In this document: piece after piece, positions 1 to 10,441 of the stretch | How the letters are laid out: each line of letters begins with the position of its first letter | Position numbering within the stretch: position 1 is the stretch's first letter | Assembly: GCA_017893485.1 (NCBI GenBank) | Contig: CM030367.1 | Span: forward strand, 146,743,767-146,807,766 | Source: Hemerocallis citrina | Lineage: Eukaryota > Streptophyta > Magnoliopsida > Asparagales > Asphodelaceae | Length of the DNA: 64,000 nt | Direction: 5' to 3' | The notes under the pieces: generated by a model | What the model saw: the letters and a program-made list of their open reading frames with translations, nothing else | Database searches by the model: none | Told to the model about the DNA's origin: nothing | Translations under genes and position numbers: made by a program

Positions 1-155
1 TGGACTCCAAGACTATAGACCCAGTTGGTGGACTGAGGTTGCCTTATGGGAGACAGATTATTATATTTTAATCCGGGACTATGAGGACGGGTCAGCGGTG
101 GACTCCGGGATCTTGAGTAGTCGGACAGATGGGTTTTTGGTGTTTACCGTCTCCA

Positions 156-207
<52 letters not shown>

Positions 208-896
208 TGGGCTAGAGGGTCACATACGGGACGATTCGTACGATGTGGAATCTGTTATAACAGCCGGCGGTGGACTCCAAGGCTGGGATTCAAATTCGTG
301 GAATAGTCTGAACTTTGTTTTGCTACTGGGTAGTTTTCATGGGCGAGGGATCGAGCCCTGTATTGTGAAGAATGTAGGCTCTTGCCCTCGGACCTATGTA
401 GTATGGGATGCATAGAATCCGAACAAGTGTGCATTAGTGTCATCCTAGTATAGAATTGTGTGCATTAGGCATTAAGACATGACATACACTTATGTTTAGA
501 ATAATCACTTTTGACACTTTACTTGTTCATTCAATCTTTTTGTGATTTGTTAAAGTATGAGATCGTTATACTATTCCCGGCATAGAGAGGATAGTCGTGT
601 ATAACATTTCGTCAGTTGTAAGTAACTGACGTACCCACAGATTGACATGCAGGTAATGGACTATTCTTGAAGGAGAAAGAATAATATGATGCAATCGAAG
701 ACTCAATTTATAAAGTTGTATTTTTGTTTTCAAATATTGTAATCTTTGTTTCTTCCGCTGTGTAAAAACCAAGTGTAAATAAACTCTGATGTATTGTGAA
801 TAAAAAGTTTTAAAATTTCCTTTAAAATTGTACGAAGTGAAGTAAAGATCCCGTGAAATCTCGAATTTATCCTTATCTGAAATTCGGGGTGTTACA
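1..896 (+). mobile_element. Ty3/gypsy LTR, 3' portion (5' part outside window)
   Basis: The stretch ends in an LTR-type terminus (TTCGGGGTGTTACA, 883-896). It shares a conserved block with the young gypsy LTRs: positions 380-443 match 23627-23684 and 31020-31076, including the run from CCCTCGGACCTATG through CATAGAATCCGAACAAGTG. It also shares the CTTCCGCTGTG block (about 754) and the CTGACGTACCCACAG block (about 627). The element is therefore a diverged member of the same gypsy LTR superfamily in plus orientation. No primer-binding site follows position 896; unrelated minus-strand gene-like sequence starts there, so this is a solo LTR or the 3' LTR of an element lying to the left. Confidence 0.75.
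159..206. repeat. (TA)24 microsatellite
   Basis: A perfect TA dinucleotide run of 48 bp lies inside the gypsy LTR fragment. The young gypsy LTRs have no such run at the corresponding place, so it expanded within this copy. It reads as a spurious Tyr/Ile repeat in one ORF. Confidence 0.95.
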
Positions 897-3149
897 GCCC
901 TTGACCCAAAGAAGCCATCTTTTTCCCTTCTGGTGCTTTCCAAACCTTTTCTATACACTCCCTGGTGGATGGCACTTTCTCGCTTGACATCTTCCCCAAG
1001 CTGGCACTGTCCCTCACCAGCTCTTGTCCCGAAGCATGCATGTTGCTACGGAGTTGGTGTTTGCCATTTTTAGGGCCTGCAATCCCTGTCCCCCCTCTGT
1101 GCTCCACCACATGTCCCTCCTTGCCTGCATGCATCGTTTGACCACTTTGCAGCGGTTGTTTGCCATTTTGAGCTATCTGTTGCTCCCTCATTTTCTGATT
1201 TATCCCTGATACTGTGAAGTTTACCAAATCTAGACGTGGGTCATCTTAGCCGTTGCATCCCTTGGTCTGGCTTCGTGCTCGACCACCGGCATCCCGCCCT
1301 GATCCATGCCTCTCTGATCCCTCCGCCGTAGGCTCCCGGCGAGCTTCCATCTCTCTCGTAGCCTTGATCACCTCTCAATGGGCCCGCTCCACTTCGTGTG
1401 TCCCGTCTATGGTGAGCTCCCATGTTGGTGAAGCCACTTGCTTGTAGCTGCGGCCATCTCTGAGAGAGGATGGAGGCGAAGGGGAAGTGATGGAGGTGGG
1501 TTCCGTCTCCCTATCTGCGCGCTTGTCGATGACAAAGCGAAGGAGATAGGACTCCTCATAGGAGAAGACTTTTGCGAATCTTGGCATTAAGGTGATGTCC
1601 TTACTTCAGATCAGTACCCTAGCCAATACTATCTCCGATCGGCAAACGGTTTTCTCGTTGACTTCTTCCACTGTGCTGAAGTCGGATACTATCTCTTGTA
1701 AAGCCTCCTTTTTCTAAAAAATGCAAGGGTATGTTATGAATCCATACCCAGTATCTATCCCCCTGAGGTCGCTCAGCACCAAAGCTCAGTGACCAAGCTT
1801 TAAAGTCCATCATGAAATGCCCAAAATCCACCGTTGCCATTCCGGTGACCTCTATCATCTTTTGCGGCGAAGGGAATGAAATCAGAAACTGGAGGGGACA
1901 CATTCTCTTGACAACCCAGTCACGGTGCGCTTTCATTGGCCATCTCGCGTTCAAAGCTTGGAGAACATAGGCCTCCGATGGCCATCCTTTTGTCACTCGT
2001 GCCACTGCGCACCATTGACTAAGCCATTTTTCCTCATTTTTTATAGTGGTCAGGCTATTTGTAAGCTTAATCGTCGCTGGGTTGTCAGGCGATTTACCCC
2101 TGTGTACTCGCCGCTCTTCGTCCTCGTTGGAAGTGACGACATTTGTGCAGTTGTAGGACATGTGATCCCACATCATACACCTCAGACATCGCACTTCTTT
2201 GGTGCACTCCGTCCGGTAGTGTCCCAACTCCCCGCAGTTGAAGCACGACACTGGTTTGTGCTTTCCTTTTCTCTGGTATTTTCTGTTTTCCAGTAGTGTT
2301 GGTGGTGGGGAGTTGGATTTTCTTTTTCCTTTATAAGTAACTTCCTGCCACTTCTCTGCCGCTTCCCGAATCGGAGCTAGTCCCTCGCCCTCTTTGGAGC
2401 CATCGTTTGGACCCCTTCTTTGGGCCCATACAATGCTGACCTTAGAGGGTCGTGGACCACCTCCCTTGGCGGTGGTTGGTGGGAGTTATGAGAGGGGGGG
2501 AGGCAAGAGGTTGTTAATGGTGTTGCTTGTTGGGTTCCGTTGGGGGTGTGGTTGTGTTTGGAGGTTGGTGGTGGTGCATGGGCGCTGATGGTCTTGGTGG
2601 GATGATTGAGCGCACTTGCTCTCTGTGGTGGAAGGGAATATGGTAAGTTTAACTATGGTGTTTTCTTGCCTCTCTGTGATGGTGAGGGTTGTGAGCTGCA
2701 TTACGGTAGCTTCTTTCTCTTGTATGACTGTCCCTGTGGTTGTCCCTGTGATGCACTTCTGTGCTGTACCGCCGGTCATGTGTCTGTTGAACCACAGGGG
2801 GGGCTCTTTTATGCCGATACTGGCTTGTAGGAGGACCCCTTCTATGAGCCCGTCCTCTCATCTGCAGCTCTACCGTAGGGCAATGATGATCTGAGCCTCT
2901 CCCCTTGAGTCGATGATGCGCATTACGATGTGCTCGCTGAGGGGAGAGAGCAACTCTGAGCCCAGAGGGTTCACCCTCCTTAAGGTTATGCAGTATGCTA
3001 GGGATTGGGTTTGGGACAAGAGTTTGAAGTGTGGATGTCGGGGGGGGGGGGACAGAGCTGTGAGGGGGTGAAGGAGGAGTATCGGAGGTTTGGGGGGGGT
3101 GTAGGGGTGGTGTGAGTGTGGCGGACCCTCTCGTTGGGTCTGCACCCAC
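897..3149 (-). pseudogene. Broken zinc-knuckle/DUF4283-like gene
   Basis: Read on the minus strand, ORF pieces in changing frames form one gene-like succession. It starts with a Pro/His-rich segment (3149-2649), then a CCHC zinc-knuckle segment with a DUF4283-like domain (2251-1619). A charged segment with the motif GRSYKQVASP follows (1587-1375), and a Lys/Gln-rich tail (1227-897) ends at the gypsy LTR. Homopolymer tracts such as the G run near 3041-3050 mark likely frameshifts. Such proteins are abundant in plant genomes, often as relatives of LINE ORF1, and their cellular role is not established. The left end is cut by the LTR insertion and the right end abuts a truncated copia element, so both ends are probably lost. 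Confidence 0.5.
1619..2251 (-). pseudogene. CCHC zinc-knuckle plus DUF4283-like domain (largest intact piece)
   Basis: This is a 210-codon piece of the broken gene. Residues 4-17 (CFNCGELGHYRTEC) form a CX2CX4HX4C zinc knuckle. A second, imperfect knuckle (CLRCMMWDHMSYNC) follows at about residues 23-36. Residues 90-190 resemble the DUF4283 fold of plant retroelement-derived proteins, with spaced Trp residues and a WVWIHNIPLHF segment. The knuckles precede DUF4283, whereas in LINE ORF1 they normally follow it; the knuckle-first order is seen in some plant gene families. The reading frame continues upstream without a clear start codon. Nucleic-acid binding is inferred only from the knuckles. 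Confidence 0.55.
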
Positions 3150-3374
3150 TCAGTTCCAACTCCAACGGCATATGAGAATGAAGTCAGAGGTCCGAGGTTT
3201 GTAGAGGGGTAGTAGCAGTCGATGAGGTGGTCGGGAATATCAAAGGAAGCGATTCAGTGGTGGTCGGAGAAAAGAAGGAGAAAAGGCAGTTTCTTGAAAA
3301 TGGGTTCAAAGTAAAGGAAAAGAGGAGGGGTTGGGAGAGAGGAGAATGGGGGTCGGGGAAGAGGAAGCCTCATC

Positions 3375-4595
3375 TTATCTTCTTTTGTTAAATACATGAT
3401 ATGCTCTGCTATTAAGAGAGTATCCTAGAAAAATACCTTCATCACTTTTACGATCAAACTTTCCCAAATTATCAAGAGTATTTAAAATGAATACTTTGCA
3501 TCCGAAGACACGAAAGTAGCTTAGGTTGGGAGTTTTGCCATAATATAGTTCAAAAGAGGTTTTCTTAAGATACTTTCTGATGATTACTTGGTTTATGGTA
3601 TAGCATGCTGTATTGACTGCTTCTGTCCAAAATGACTTAGGTAAATCTTTTTCACTAAACATTGTACGAGCAATTTCTTGAAGAGATCGATTCTTCCTTT
3701 CAACAACCCCATTTTGTTGGGGAGTGCGAGGACATGCGAACTCATATTTTATTCCCTTTTTGTCACAAAATGATGCGAAGATTTTGTTTTGAAATTTCCT
3801 ACCATGATCATTACGAATAGTAATAATGGTGAGGCTTTTCTCATTTTCCACTCTACGACAGAATTTTTGAAATACATGTACTGTCTCATCTTTTTGTGGC
3901 AAGAAGGCAACCCAAGTAAATCTACTATAGTCATCAAAAATAACAAATGCATATCGTGCACCACCATTACTATGTTTTCGTGATGGACCAAAAAGATCCA
4001 TGTGCAAAAGTTCAAGAGGTCTAGAAGTTGATACCATTTTCTTTGGTTTGTGAGAACTTTTTGTTTGCTTACCGAATTGGCATGACTCACATAGTTTGTC
4101 CATTTCGAACTTAATTTTAGGGATTCCTCTCACAAGCTTCTTGCTTACAAGTTTGTTGAGGTTGTTCTTGTGCGTGTGACCAAGCCTACGATGCCATAGC
4201 CATCCATCCTCATTCCGTGCGACAAAGCATCTCATACTTTCATGTGCTAATTTATTTGAATTTATGACATATACATTATTGCATCTGTTGGCAAGAAGTA
4301 AACAATTTTTATTGTTATCTAATACAGTGCATGTGTTTTTATCAAAAGTGATAATATACCCTTTATCACATAGTTGACTAACACTAATTAAGTTGTGCTT
4401 TAGACCTTTTACCAATAGGACATCCTCAATGGAGTATGAGAAACCAAAGCTAATTTTACCTTTACCAATGGTTTGACCAGTGCAATTTTCTCCAAAGATG
4501 ATGTCCTTCCCCTTTTCCATTGATAGTGATGAAAAGTATCTGCTGTCACCAGTCATGTGATTTGAACAACCACTATCAAGGTACCACCGATCTTT
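3375..4595 (-). pseudogene. Copia protease end plus GAG-pre-integrase and integrase
   Basis: The frame opens at about 4590 with the retropepsin motif WYLDSGCSNHM and continues through GAG-pre-integrase (WLWHRRLGHTHKNNLNKL, then CESCQFGKQ). The integrase core follows: LHMDLFGPSR with the first catalytic Asp, IRNDHGRKF with the second, and TPQQNGVVERKNR with the catalytic Glu. It stops soon after the FGCKVF/FLGYS segment, at a stop codon beyond YHVFNKRR. Reverse transcriptase and RNase H, which should come next, are absent, so the element is truncated here. The second Asp sits in RNDHG where most copia integrases have RSDNG. Confidence 0.85.
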
Positions 4596-5031
4596 AGTCT
4601 TGATATGTTGGGGTACCTACACCAAGATTAGTATGCATAATTTTGCGTACCCAAGTTTGTTTTGAACCTGCATTTGTATCCTTTCTCACCCACACAAGAT
4701 TAGTATTTCCTTTTAGTGAACAGTTATAAGAAATATGCCATAGTTTACAGCAAAAATTACATGTGATTCGACTATGCCTTGGGTCATACACACTTGTATG
4801 GTTTATTTTTATTTTGTGATTGTGTTGATTTTTATACAAGTGTGTATGACATGATGGTTTTTGATGAGGAATTGGCTCTTCGTAGCCAAGCCCTCTATTA
4901 TTATGATAGGATCTTGAATCCTTTGTAATAAAGTAACTGGGCCCTTCATGCTTTTCAATAATTTTTTCGAGCTCAATTACCTTTTTACACAGTCTTTTTC
5001 TAGTTATCTCATCGTCTCTTTTGTGTTCCAA
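4594..5031 (-). pseudogene. Copia gag tail with second zinc knuckle
   Basis: A 145-codon segment in the next frame holds a CX2CX4HX4C knuckle (CNFCCKLWHISYNC, about residues 72-85) in a basic, His/Asn-rich context. It ends immediately before the protease region, where a frameshift near 4594 separates the two. A second knuckle just before the protease fits long copia gag proteins. Confidence 0.65.
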
Positions 5032-5570
5032 CGAAGAGTATCTAGTGTGGCATCAAGAATCCTATTTTGATTAAGGGCTTTATTACAACTTTCCACTACT
5101 TCATCAAATTTCCTTTTACATTTTTCTAAGTTATTTGTGAGCTTGGCAATATAGACAGATTTATCCTGAATCTCTTTTAAGTGATCATCATGCTTTGCTA
5201 GCGATTCACAAATTTTTTGTTTCAACATCTCATTTTCTTCTAGCAAAATATCATGATCTTTTTGACATGTCTCAAATTTTTCAAAAATTAGGGCATTCTT
5301 ATTTTTCAGTTTGTGATTTTTTGTTTTGCAGGCGTCATGTATTTCATTAGAATTTTGTTTATATTGTCTAAATTCATGACTTAGTTTCTTGGCATAGTCT
5401 TTCAAATCATTACATATATCTACGAGTTCATCATAAGTTGGTTGTTCGATTACCTCTTCTTGAGAAGGTGATTGCACCTCACCACTCCCAAGAGCCATGA
5501 AGCCGACGTCGCCGTGGTCTTGCTCTTCCTCACTTGAGTCCGAGTCTAGCCAAGTTGCCTTTAGCGCCAT
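5004..5570 (-). pseudogene. Copia gag, acidic coiled-coil C-terminal extension
   Basis: This 188-codon segment follows the first zinc knuckle in the gag polyprotein of family A. It starts with an acidic patch (WLDSDSSEEEQDHGD) and continues as a long Lys/Glu-rich coiled coil with heptad-like spacing up to about residue 180. The same acidic patch and the EEVIEQPTYDELVDICND segment recur in the copies at 12480-12640 and 54050-54190, so it is a real part of the family. This kind of extension is typical of long-gag copia lineages. Confidence 0.75.
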
Positions 5571-5604
5571 CTTCTTCTGTCTTGGATTTGAGCGATAATA
5601 TTCC

Positions 5605-6546
5605 TTGTTCCTGTCTTGTTGACTGGGGCAGTTTGCACGGATGTGTCCGGGCTTCTTGCACTTGTAGCATACATCCTTTTTCTCTTTTTCCCTTTCTTCT
5701 TGATACCTGCCATATTTTTTATTTTTGAGATACTTACGAAATTATCTTGTTAATAGAGCAATGTCCTCGTCTGACTCCTCATGTTCTGAATTGGCTTTTG
5801 ATGGTCAGGCCCTTTCTACTTTTAGTGCAATAGTTCTCTCCTCAGTCTTTGGTTCGATCCCGATATTCTGCCTGTATCGTTTTGTCTCCAACATTTCCAT
5901 CTCATACGTTTTTAGCTTTCCTTGAAATGTATAGTAGTCAAATCCCTTCTCTTCGAGAGTCTCTCTCATTGCCGCGGCCTTAACGTCCCACTTTGGCATG
6001 AGATAGCTTATGAGCTTTTTGACCTTTTGGTCATCATCAAGCCCTTTTAACCAAGCTCTCAAGCTCGTGGGCAATTATATCAAAACGGGCGAGCATTTGG
6101 TCAACATTTTCACCTGGCAACATGCGGAACACATCAAATTTATAAAAACAGAAATTCACTTTAGCTTTTACCTCGGAAGCGGTTCCTTCATGCCGCTTCA
6201 GCATGTTGTTGCAGATCTCATAGGCTGTTTTGCAGTTACGCCCACATCTCATTAGCTCTTCATTGTTCAATCCTGCATAAAGAGCAGTCATGGCTTTGGA
6301 ATTTGCTATTTTGAGGGACAACTCCACCGGTGTGAATGCCTTCTTTCCATCGCTAACTGGGATTTCTGTTTTGTTGATACATACATTCCATACCTCTTCT
6401 CCGAGCATCTGTAAAAAATGAGACATACGAACTTTCCAGATGTTATAGCATTTTCCATTAAAAAATGGTGATCGTGTAAGACTTGTCCCATTGGAGACGA
6501 AAGGCTCCGATGAGTACAAGTTTTGGGGAGGAGGGATTTCGGCCAT
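5605..6546 (-). pseudogene. Copia gag, N-terminal part
   Basis: Translation from the ATG at 6544-6546 begins MAEIPPPQNLYSSEPF. It carries the UBN2-type copia Gag core, including NGKCYNIWKVRMSHFLQ and a long helical region ending in ENVDQMLARFDIIAHELESL. A frame change falls near 6040-6075, where the frame continues as LKGLDDDQKVKKLISYLMP. Further down, 5680-5605 encodes a CX2CX4HX4C zinc knuckle of the type CYKCKKPGHIRANC. Gag would form the virus-like particle and bind the element RNA. The two frame breaks make it non-coding now. Confidence 0.85.
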
Positions 6547-6584
6547 TGGACCTTTCGCTTAAACTTTTAAGCTTTTTATAAGCA

Positions 6585-6600
6585 CCTTGTTCTGATACCA
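6585..6600 (-). other. Primer-binding site, initiator tRNA-Met type
   Basis: One base after the LTR, the minus strand reads TGGTATCAGAACAAGG. This matches the common plant LTR primer-binding site TGGTATCAGAGC (3' end of initiator methionine tRNA) except for one base (AAC for AGC). It fixes the orientation and the LTR boundary. Confidence 0.8.
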
Positions 6601-6601
6601 C

Positions 6602-7606
6602 TGTAAATCTCCCTGGGGGGGGGGGGTGAATAGGGTAATCGTGCGGAATTAAAAATTAAAGAAATAAAGTAAAGTAAAGTAAAGTAAATGCAAGAGAGAC
6701 AAGAAAAGCAAACACAATGACGCAGCGATATAACGTGGTTCGACCCCCAGGTCTACGTCCACACCACCTACTTGTAGCAATTCTCCGCCACAAGGGTTCC
6801 ACTATACTCAAAACCCTTAGTACAGTGATTCTCGGATTCAGACCGAGAAACCTATTACACCCACAAGACTTCTAATCCAAGTCCTGTCAATCTCACCGAA
6901 GTGGAAAAGCAAAGAAAAGAAAAGAAAACTCAAGATCGCTTAGGATCTTGACTAAAGAATACAACCAATTTAACGCTCACACTCGGATTGATTATCAAGA
7001 GATTAGTTCAAAGTATTTTTCTCAGTAGCAATAGGTAGAGAAGACACAGTGGATTCGTTCTCTTAAGTAGAAGAGGAAGTGTGTCGATCAAAAGTAGAAA
7101 CAGTACATTCCAAAAAAGATATACATTCTAAGTTGCGGTCGACCGGTAAAAGTGTGCGGTCGACCGTTCAGCTCTCTGGCGTAGCTAGAGAGATGAAAGG
7201 TCGACCGCTTTCTTAATCAATTGAAGTTGCGGTCGACTGCAACGGTCGACCCGCATTAGGTATGGTCGACCGGTTCTTGGCTGTATAAATTGAATCAACT
7301 TTGTTTTCTTACCATAAACTAATCAATCTTTAATCAATCGTTTACAATAAATATCTCACGAAGATATTACTAAAAATCCAGTCTTGATAGATTGCTTGGA
7401 GACCAATTAATTGAGAACTCCTTTTGAATAACTTCCTGTTTTGCCCGTATATGCAATCTTCCTTTATTACTTTCCTTATTTGTATATTTGTGAATCTCTC
7501 TTGGATCTCTTTTTTATGTTAATTGATCCTGAAAATCTGACACACTAAATTCAAACTTATTAGTACAAGTTAGCACGTTTTGTGCACACCGAACTAAGGG
7601 TCAACA
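6602..7606 (-). repeat. 5' LTR of copia family A copy 1
   Basis: The 1005-bp LTR reads TGTTGACCC...GATTTACA on the minus strand. Its central part (7138-7270) holds six GTCGAC palindromes in 133 bp, mostly extended to CGGTCGACCG or CAGTCGACTG. A G run at 6614-6627 (plus strand) lies near the downstream end. The copies at 10442 and 43380 have nearly the same length (995 and 994 bp) and keep the GTCGAC cluster at the same relative position. Confidence 0.85.
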
Positions 7607-7778
7607 CTTATAAATCATATCTTTGTATGTGAATATTCATTTATTATTTATGTACTATTTTCGTCAGGTTGGTGTCATTCGACTCTATCCTATATATATA
7701 TATAGAAAAAAAAAAACTTTTCATACTACACCAGGCAAATGTTTTCCGGGGATGATCAAAGTAGCACTAGATGGATTT
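7607..7778. other. Spacer without recognised gene
   Basis: This AT-rich spacer lies between the copia LTR and the SINE. It has a short TA run near 7691 and an A run near 7706. Its right end (7769-7778) is the left target-site duplication of the SINE. Confidence 0.7.
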
Positions 7779-7942
7779 TATAATTTTTATTTTTTAAAAC
7801 AAGGATGTAGCTGTATACTCACTCTCACCCCATGACAACCCCACAACACGGAATTGGTGCAAGCTGGACTTGAACATCCAACCTCTTGGTCAGAGCGAAG
7901 AGGCTTTACCACCAGTCACACCTCAGTGGCACTAAAGACTAG
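7779..7942 (-). mobile_element. tRNA-derived SINE with target-site duplication
   Basis: On the minus strand the 164-bp insert starts with a tRNA-like head. It has an A-box-like segment (GTGACTGGTGGTAAAGCC, near 7906) and a B-box-like segment (GTTCAAGTCC, near 7875). A tRNA-unrelated body ends in an A/T-rich tail (plus strand TATAATTTTTATTTTTTAAA). It is flanked by a perfect 10-bp direct repeat, AGATGGATTT (7769-7778 and 7943-7952), as expected for LINE-dependent retroposition. Length and organisation match plant SINEs of the Au type, but I cannot confirm the family. Confidence 0.75.
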
Positions 7943-8240
7943 AGATGGATTTGATATCATAAAATAGCTAAAGAACTCCTCTTGAATTGATTATGTTGGC
8001 CCTTTATATGTTGTCATTCTTCTTAAAGAAAAAATCAGAAAATCAAAAGAGTGACAGTAGCTATTGTACTCCAATGTCCAAACTCCACTTTTTAACCTAA
8101 AATGTACTAGGTTAAAGTGGTTGTTCTCCTTTTATGAGACAATTATTTTGTACCTGGTGTATAATATGAGAAGATTATCATCTAATTACTTCAGTGGGTA
8201 GTAAATTAATTATACTCATTTATGAAATGTAAGAGCAGAC

Positions 8241-8524
8241 CTCCATCCTATGCTTCCCATTAATGGCGTCTAGGGCTGCCAAAGCTTGTTCCTTCAAAAA
8301 GGCACAACCTGCTACACTGTACAAATGCAAATAAACCATAAACAATTGGAAACACATGATTTAAATGGATCACAAAATTTTTAGGAGCGTGCTTTTACCT
8401 TTGCTTGTATGTAGAGAACCTCTATGAATTTGTAAGTCTCTGATATTACCATACTTCGAAGACAATGCAGAAACTTCAGCATCAGAAACACTCTTTGGAA
8501 GCATACCAATGAAATGCTTGTGTT
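8241..8524 (-). pseudogene. Two exons of a BRN/CELF-like RNA-binding protein (second RRM)
   Basis: The minus strand shows exon 8524-8399 and exon 8308-8241, separated by a 90-bp intron with GT donor (AAAG/GTAAAAGC) and AG acceptor (GTGTAGCAG). Spliced, they encode HKHFIGMLPKSVSDAEVSAL, then a segment through GNIRDLQIHRG, then KGCAFLKEQALAALDAINGK. This is the RNP2-to-RNP1 part of an RRM closely resembling plant BRUNO-like (BRN1/BRN2) proteins, which bind mRNA and repress flowering regulators. Splicing phase is preserved. RNP1 is damaged: four residues usually found after CAFLK are missing, an in-frame 12-bp deletion. No other exons are visible within about 1.5 kb either side, so this looks like a captured or relict fragment. 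Confidence 0.75.
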
Positions 8525-10055
8525 CTGAACATAATCAATATAAATTAATTATAATCTTTGTCCAATCAGACTTAAAAAGGTGAACGTCTATACTGAAACA
8601 ATGATTTAAATTGTGAGAGAATGTTGATCTGGACAAGAGAATAAATCAGAAATAAGATTCTAAAACATCTTTGCATTAACAAATTCAAAAATATAAAAGA
8701 GAATTTTGATCGTAAAATGTATGCCAAACCTAATATTTGATACACATAAGATTATTAAAAGAAGAAGAAGAAAAGAAAATACACACAGACATATTTGACA
8801 CCTCAGCATCACTAGGAATTAAAACAGAGAAATCCTACAGAATCAAAATAGAGTACAAACCTCGCTCCAAATAGCAGGCTAACTCCCTTCTCTTAAAACA
8901 CTTCAATATTAGTGGAAATTCTGACTAATAAAGCCCATGTGTCCCCAGCCCAGGAAGCATTGGCCTTACCATCCCCAGCTAGAAAACTCTAATAGTGAAG
9001 TCCATATGATCTTAATTAGTCTAGGACTGTTGACATTACAGGCAGGCATGGTCTAGGTCTAAAATAGGACCCATTCAAAAATTCGTGTAGTGTCTTACTT
9101 CTCTTATTTTGGTCTCACTGAGACCCACTATATTCGCGTACTTTGATTCTTGAAAGACAGCTAGACTATATCTACCAACGGGCTTCTTTTTTTCTTTCGT
9201 TCTTTGTTTTTTTTCTTTTTTGGTGAATAGGTCCTAGCTTCTTCTAAAAGAAATTTGAAATTTAGACACCCTGCCCACTATTAAAAGACCCTTTTTTTCA
9301 AAATATACTTTTCCCTTTTTTTTTTGAGTTAAAAGATAATCCATTCAGTTCCATTAATAGGATGTTAAAAAGAACAACCCAAAGCTATCAACCAAAAGGT
9401 CATCGACAAACTAGGAATAATACCTAGTAACTACGAAGATAACAAACCGAAGTAAAAATAACACCCGTAGACAGTTTTTTTTAGGTTAAAGGTGGATTAT
9501 GGCTACCATGTTTCTTAATAAGAAGTTAACAAAACAATCATGTAGAACCGGTAAATGTACAAAAACTACAAACATGAAATAAAACATAAAACCTTCAACT
9601 AATATAGGAGGGTCAGACTTGTATAAGCAACTAGAGTAAACAACATAACGAGTACAAAAAAGTAAAAGGAAAACATAAAATAAAGCTCCCTCCAACAAGG
9701 CCTTGGAGATTGGGAGGATGGTGTGCCTCTCAATTCTTATAAGGCCCATTCTTCTTGCAATATTAGCAACGGATCATACGTTTATGCGCACTTTGAGTTT
9801 CAATTGAGGTAGACGATGATTTTTTAGTCTCCTTCCGAAGTTGATCTTCCTTCAAGCCCTTCACTTCAGCCACTGAAAGATTCTTCTTGGCAGACTTTCC
9901 GTGTAGCATGGTAGTTATCAAATGTTGATGTTGCTTCATCTTCCATCGATGCTTCAACCTTCTTTGCTTCACCATATTTTCTTCTCATCGAACATGTATG
10001 CAAGACACACTCCCAACAGTTATGCACACCCGAACTTGTTGCTCATCGCACTTAT
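8525..10055. other. AT-rich stretch without recognised gene
   Basis: This is intron-like or intergenic AT-rich DNA with T-runs near 9181-9220 and 9286-9325. Short ORFs at 9486-9749 and 9763-9975 (minus) have no recognised motif and ordinary composition, so I do not call them. The upstream exons expected for the BRN-like gene (first RRM) are not visible. Confidence 0.6.
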
Positions 10056-10441
10056 TGTTGGGATTGAATGGATCCAATACACAAGAACAAAGAAGGTGAA
10101 GGATAGGGTAGCAACAGGAAGCAGGAGCTACATCTGCGAGTCGACTGTTTTGAATTGTAGTCGACTGCAACTAGGCAGCTTCTCTCGACCAAAATTGCAA
10201 TAGATTGCCAGGAGAGCAGTCGAACTCAACTATTAGCAGAGATCTCTGACTTCTCGACTCTCATAACAGTAGTTTGCAACTATTTGCGGTCGACCGCAAT
10301 GGCGCAAACTTAGGAATATTCCTATATATATGTATGGTGTACGATTATTAGGATTGTTCCAACAACAAAAGAGAGTTTGGGTTGCCATTCTTGAGAGATT
10401 AGAAATGAGATAAACCCTAGCCCTTGAGGGTGATATATTGA
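10056..10441 (+). mobile_element. Partial 5' LTR of copia family C
   Basis: It begins TGTTGGGATTGAATGG and aligns with the 3' LTR at 13609 over most of its length, including the GAAGGTGAAG and TGTACGATTATTAGG blocks. It stops where copia family A copy 2 begins (10442), consistent with insertion of A into this LTR. It contains GTCGAC at 10140, 10160 and 10289. The last sits in a perfect 16-bp palindrome, TTGCGGTCGACCGCAA (10284-10299). Confidence 0.8.

Larger units (their letters stand above)
3366..7606 (-). mobile_element. Truncated Ty1/copia element, family A copy 1
   Basis: Minus orientation: 5' LTR (7606-6602), PBS (6600-6585), gag, protease and integrase. The sequence stops at about 3370, just after the integrase core, so reverse transcriptase, RNase H and the 3' LTR are missing. 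Two further family members lie in this window (10442 and 43380); their LTRs share the start TGYTGACYCTWAGTTYGG and the end GGTGATTTAC, and their gag genes are clearly homologous. The gag and pol frames are broken at several points, so this is a dead copy. Confidence 0.9.

Noticed and set aside
98..415. ORF with a long Tyr/Ile repeat
   Set aside because: It is created by the TA microsatellite inside an LTR; no domain.
9763..9975. MADS K-domain-like helix in a 70-codon minus-strand ORF
   Set aside because: There is slight resemblance to a Lys/Leu helix only; too short and lacking conserved positions.
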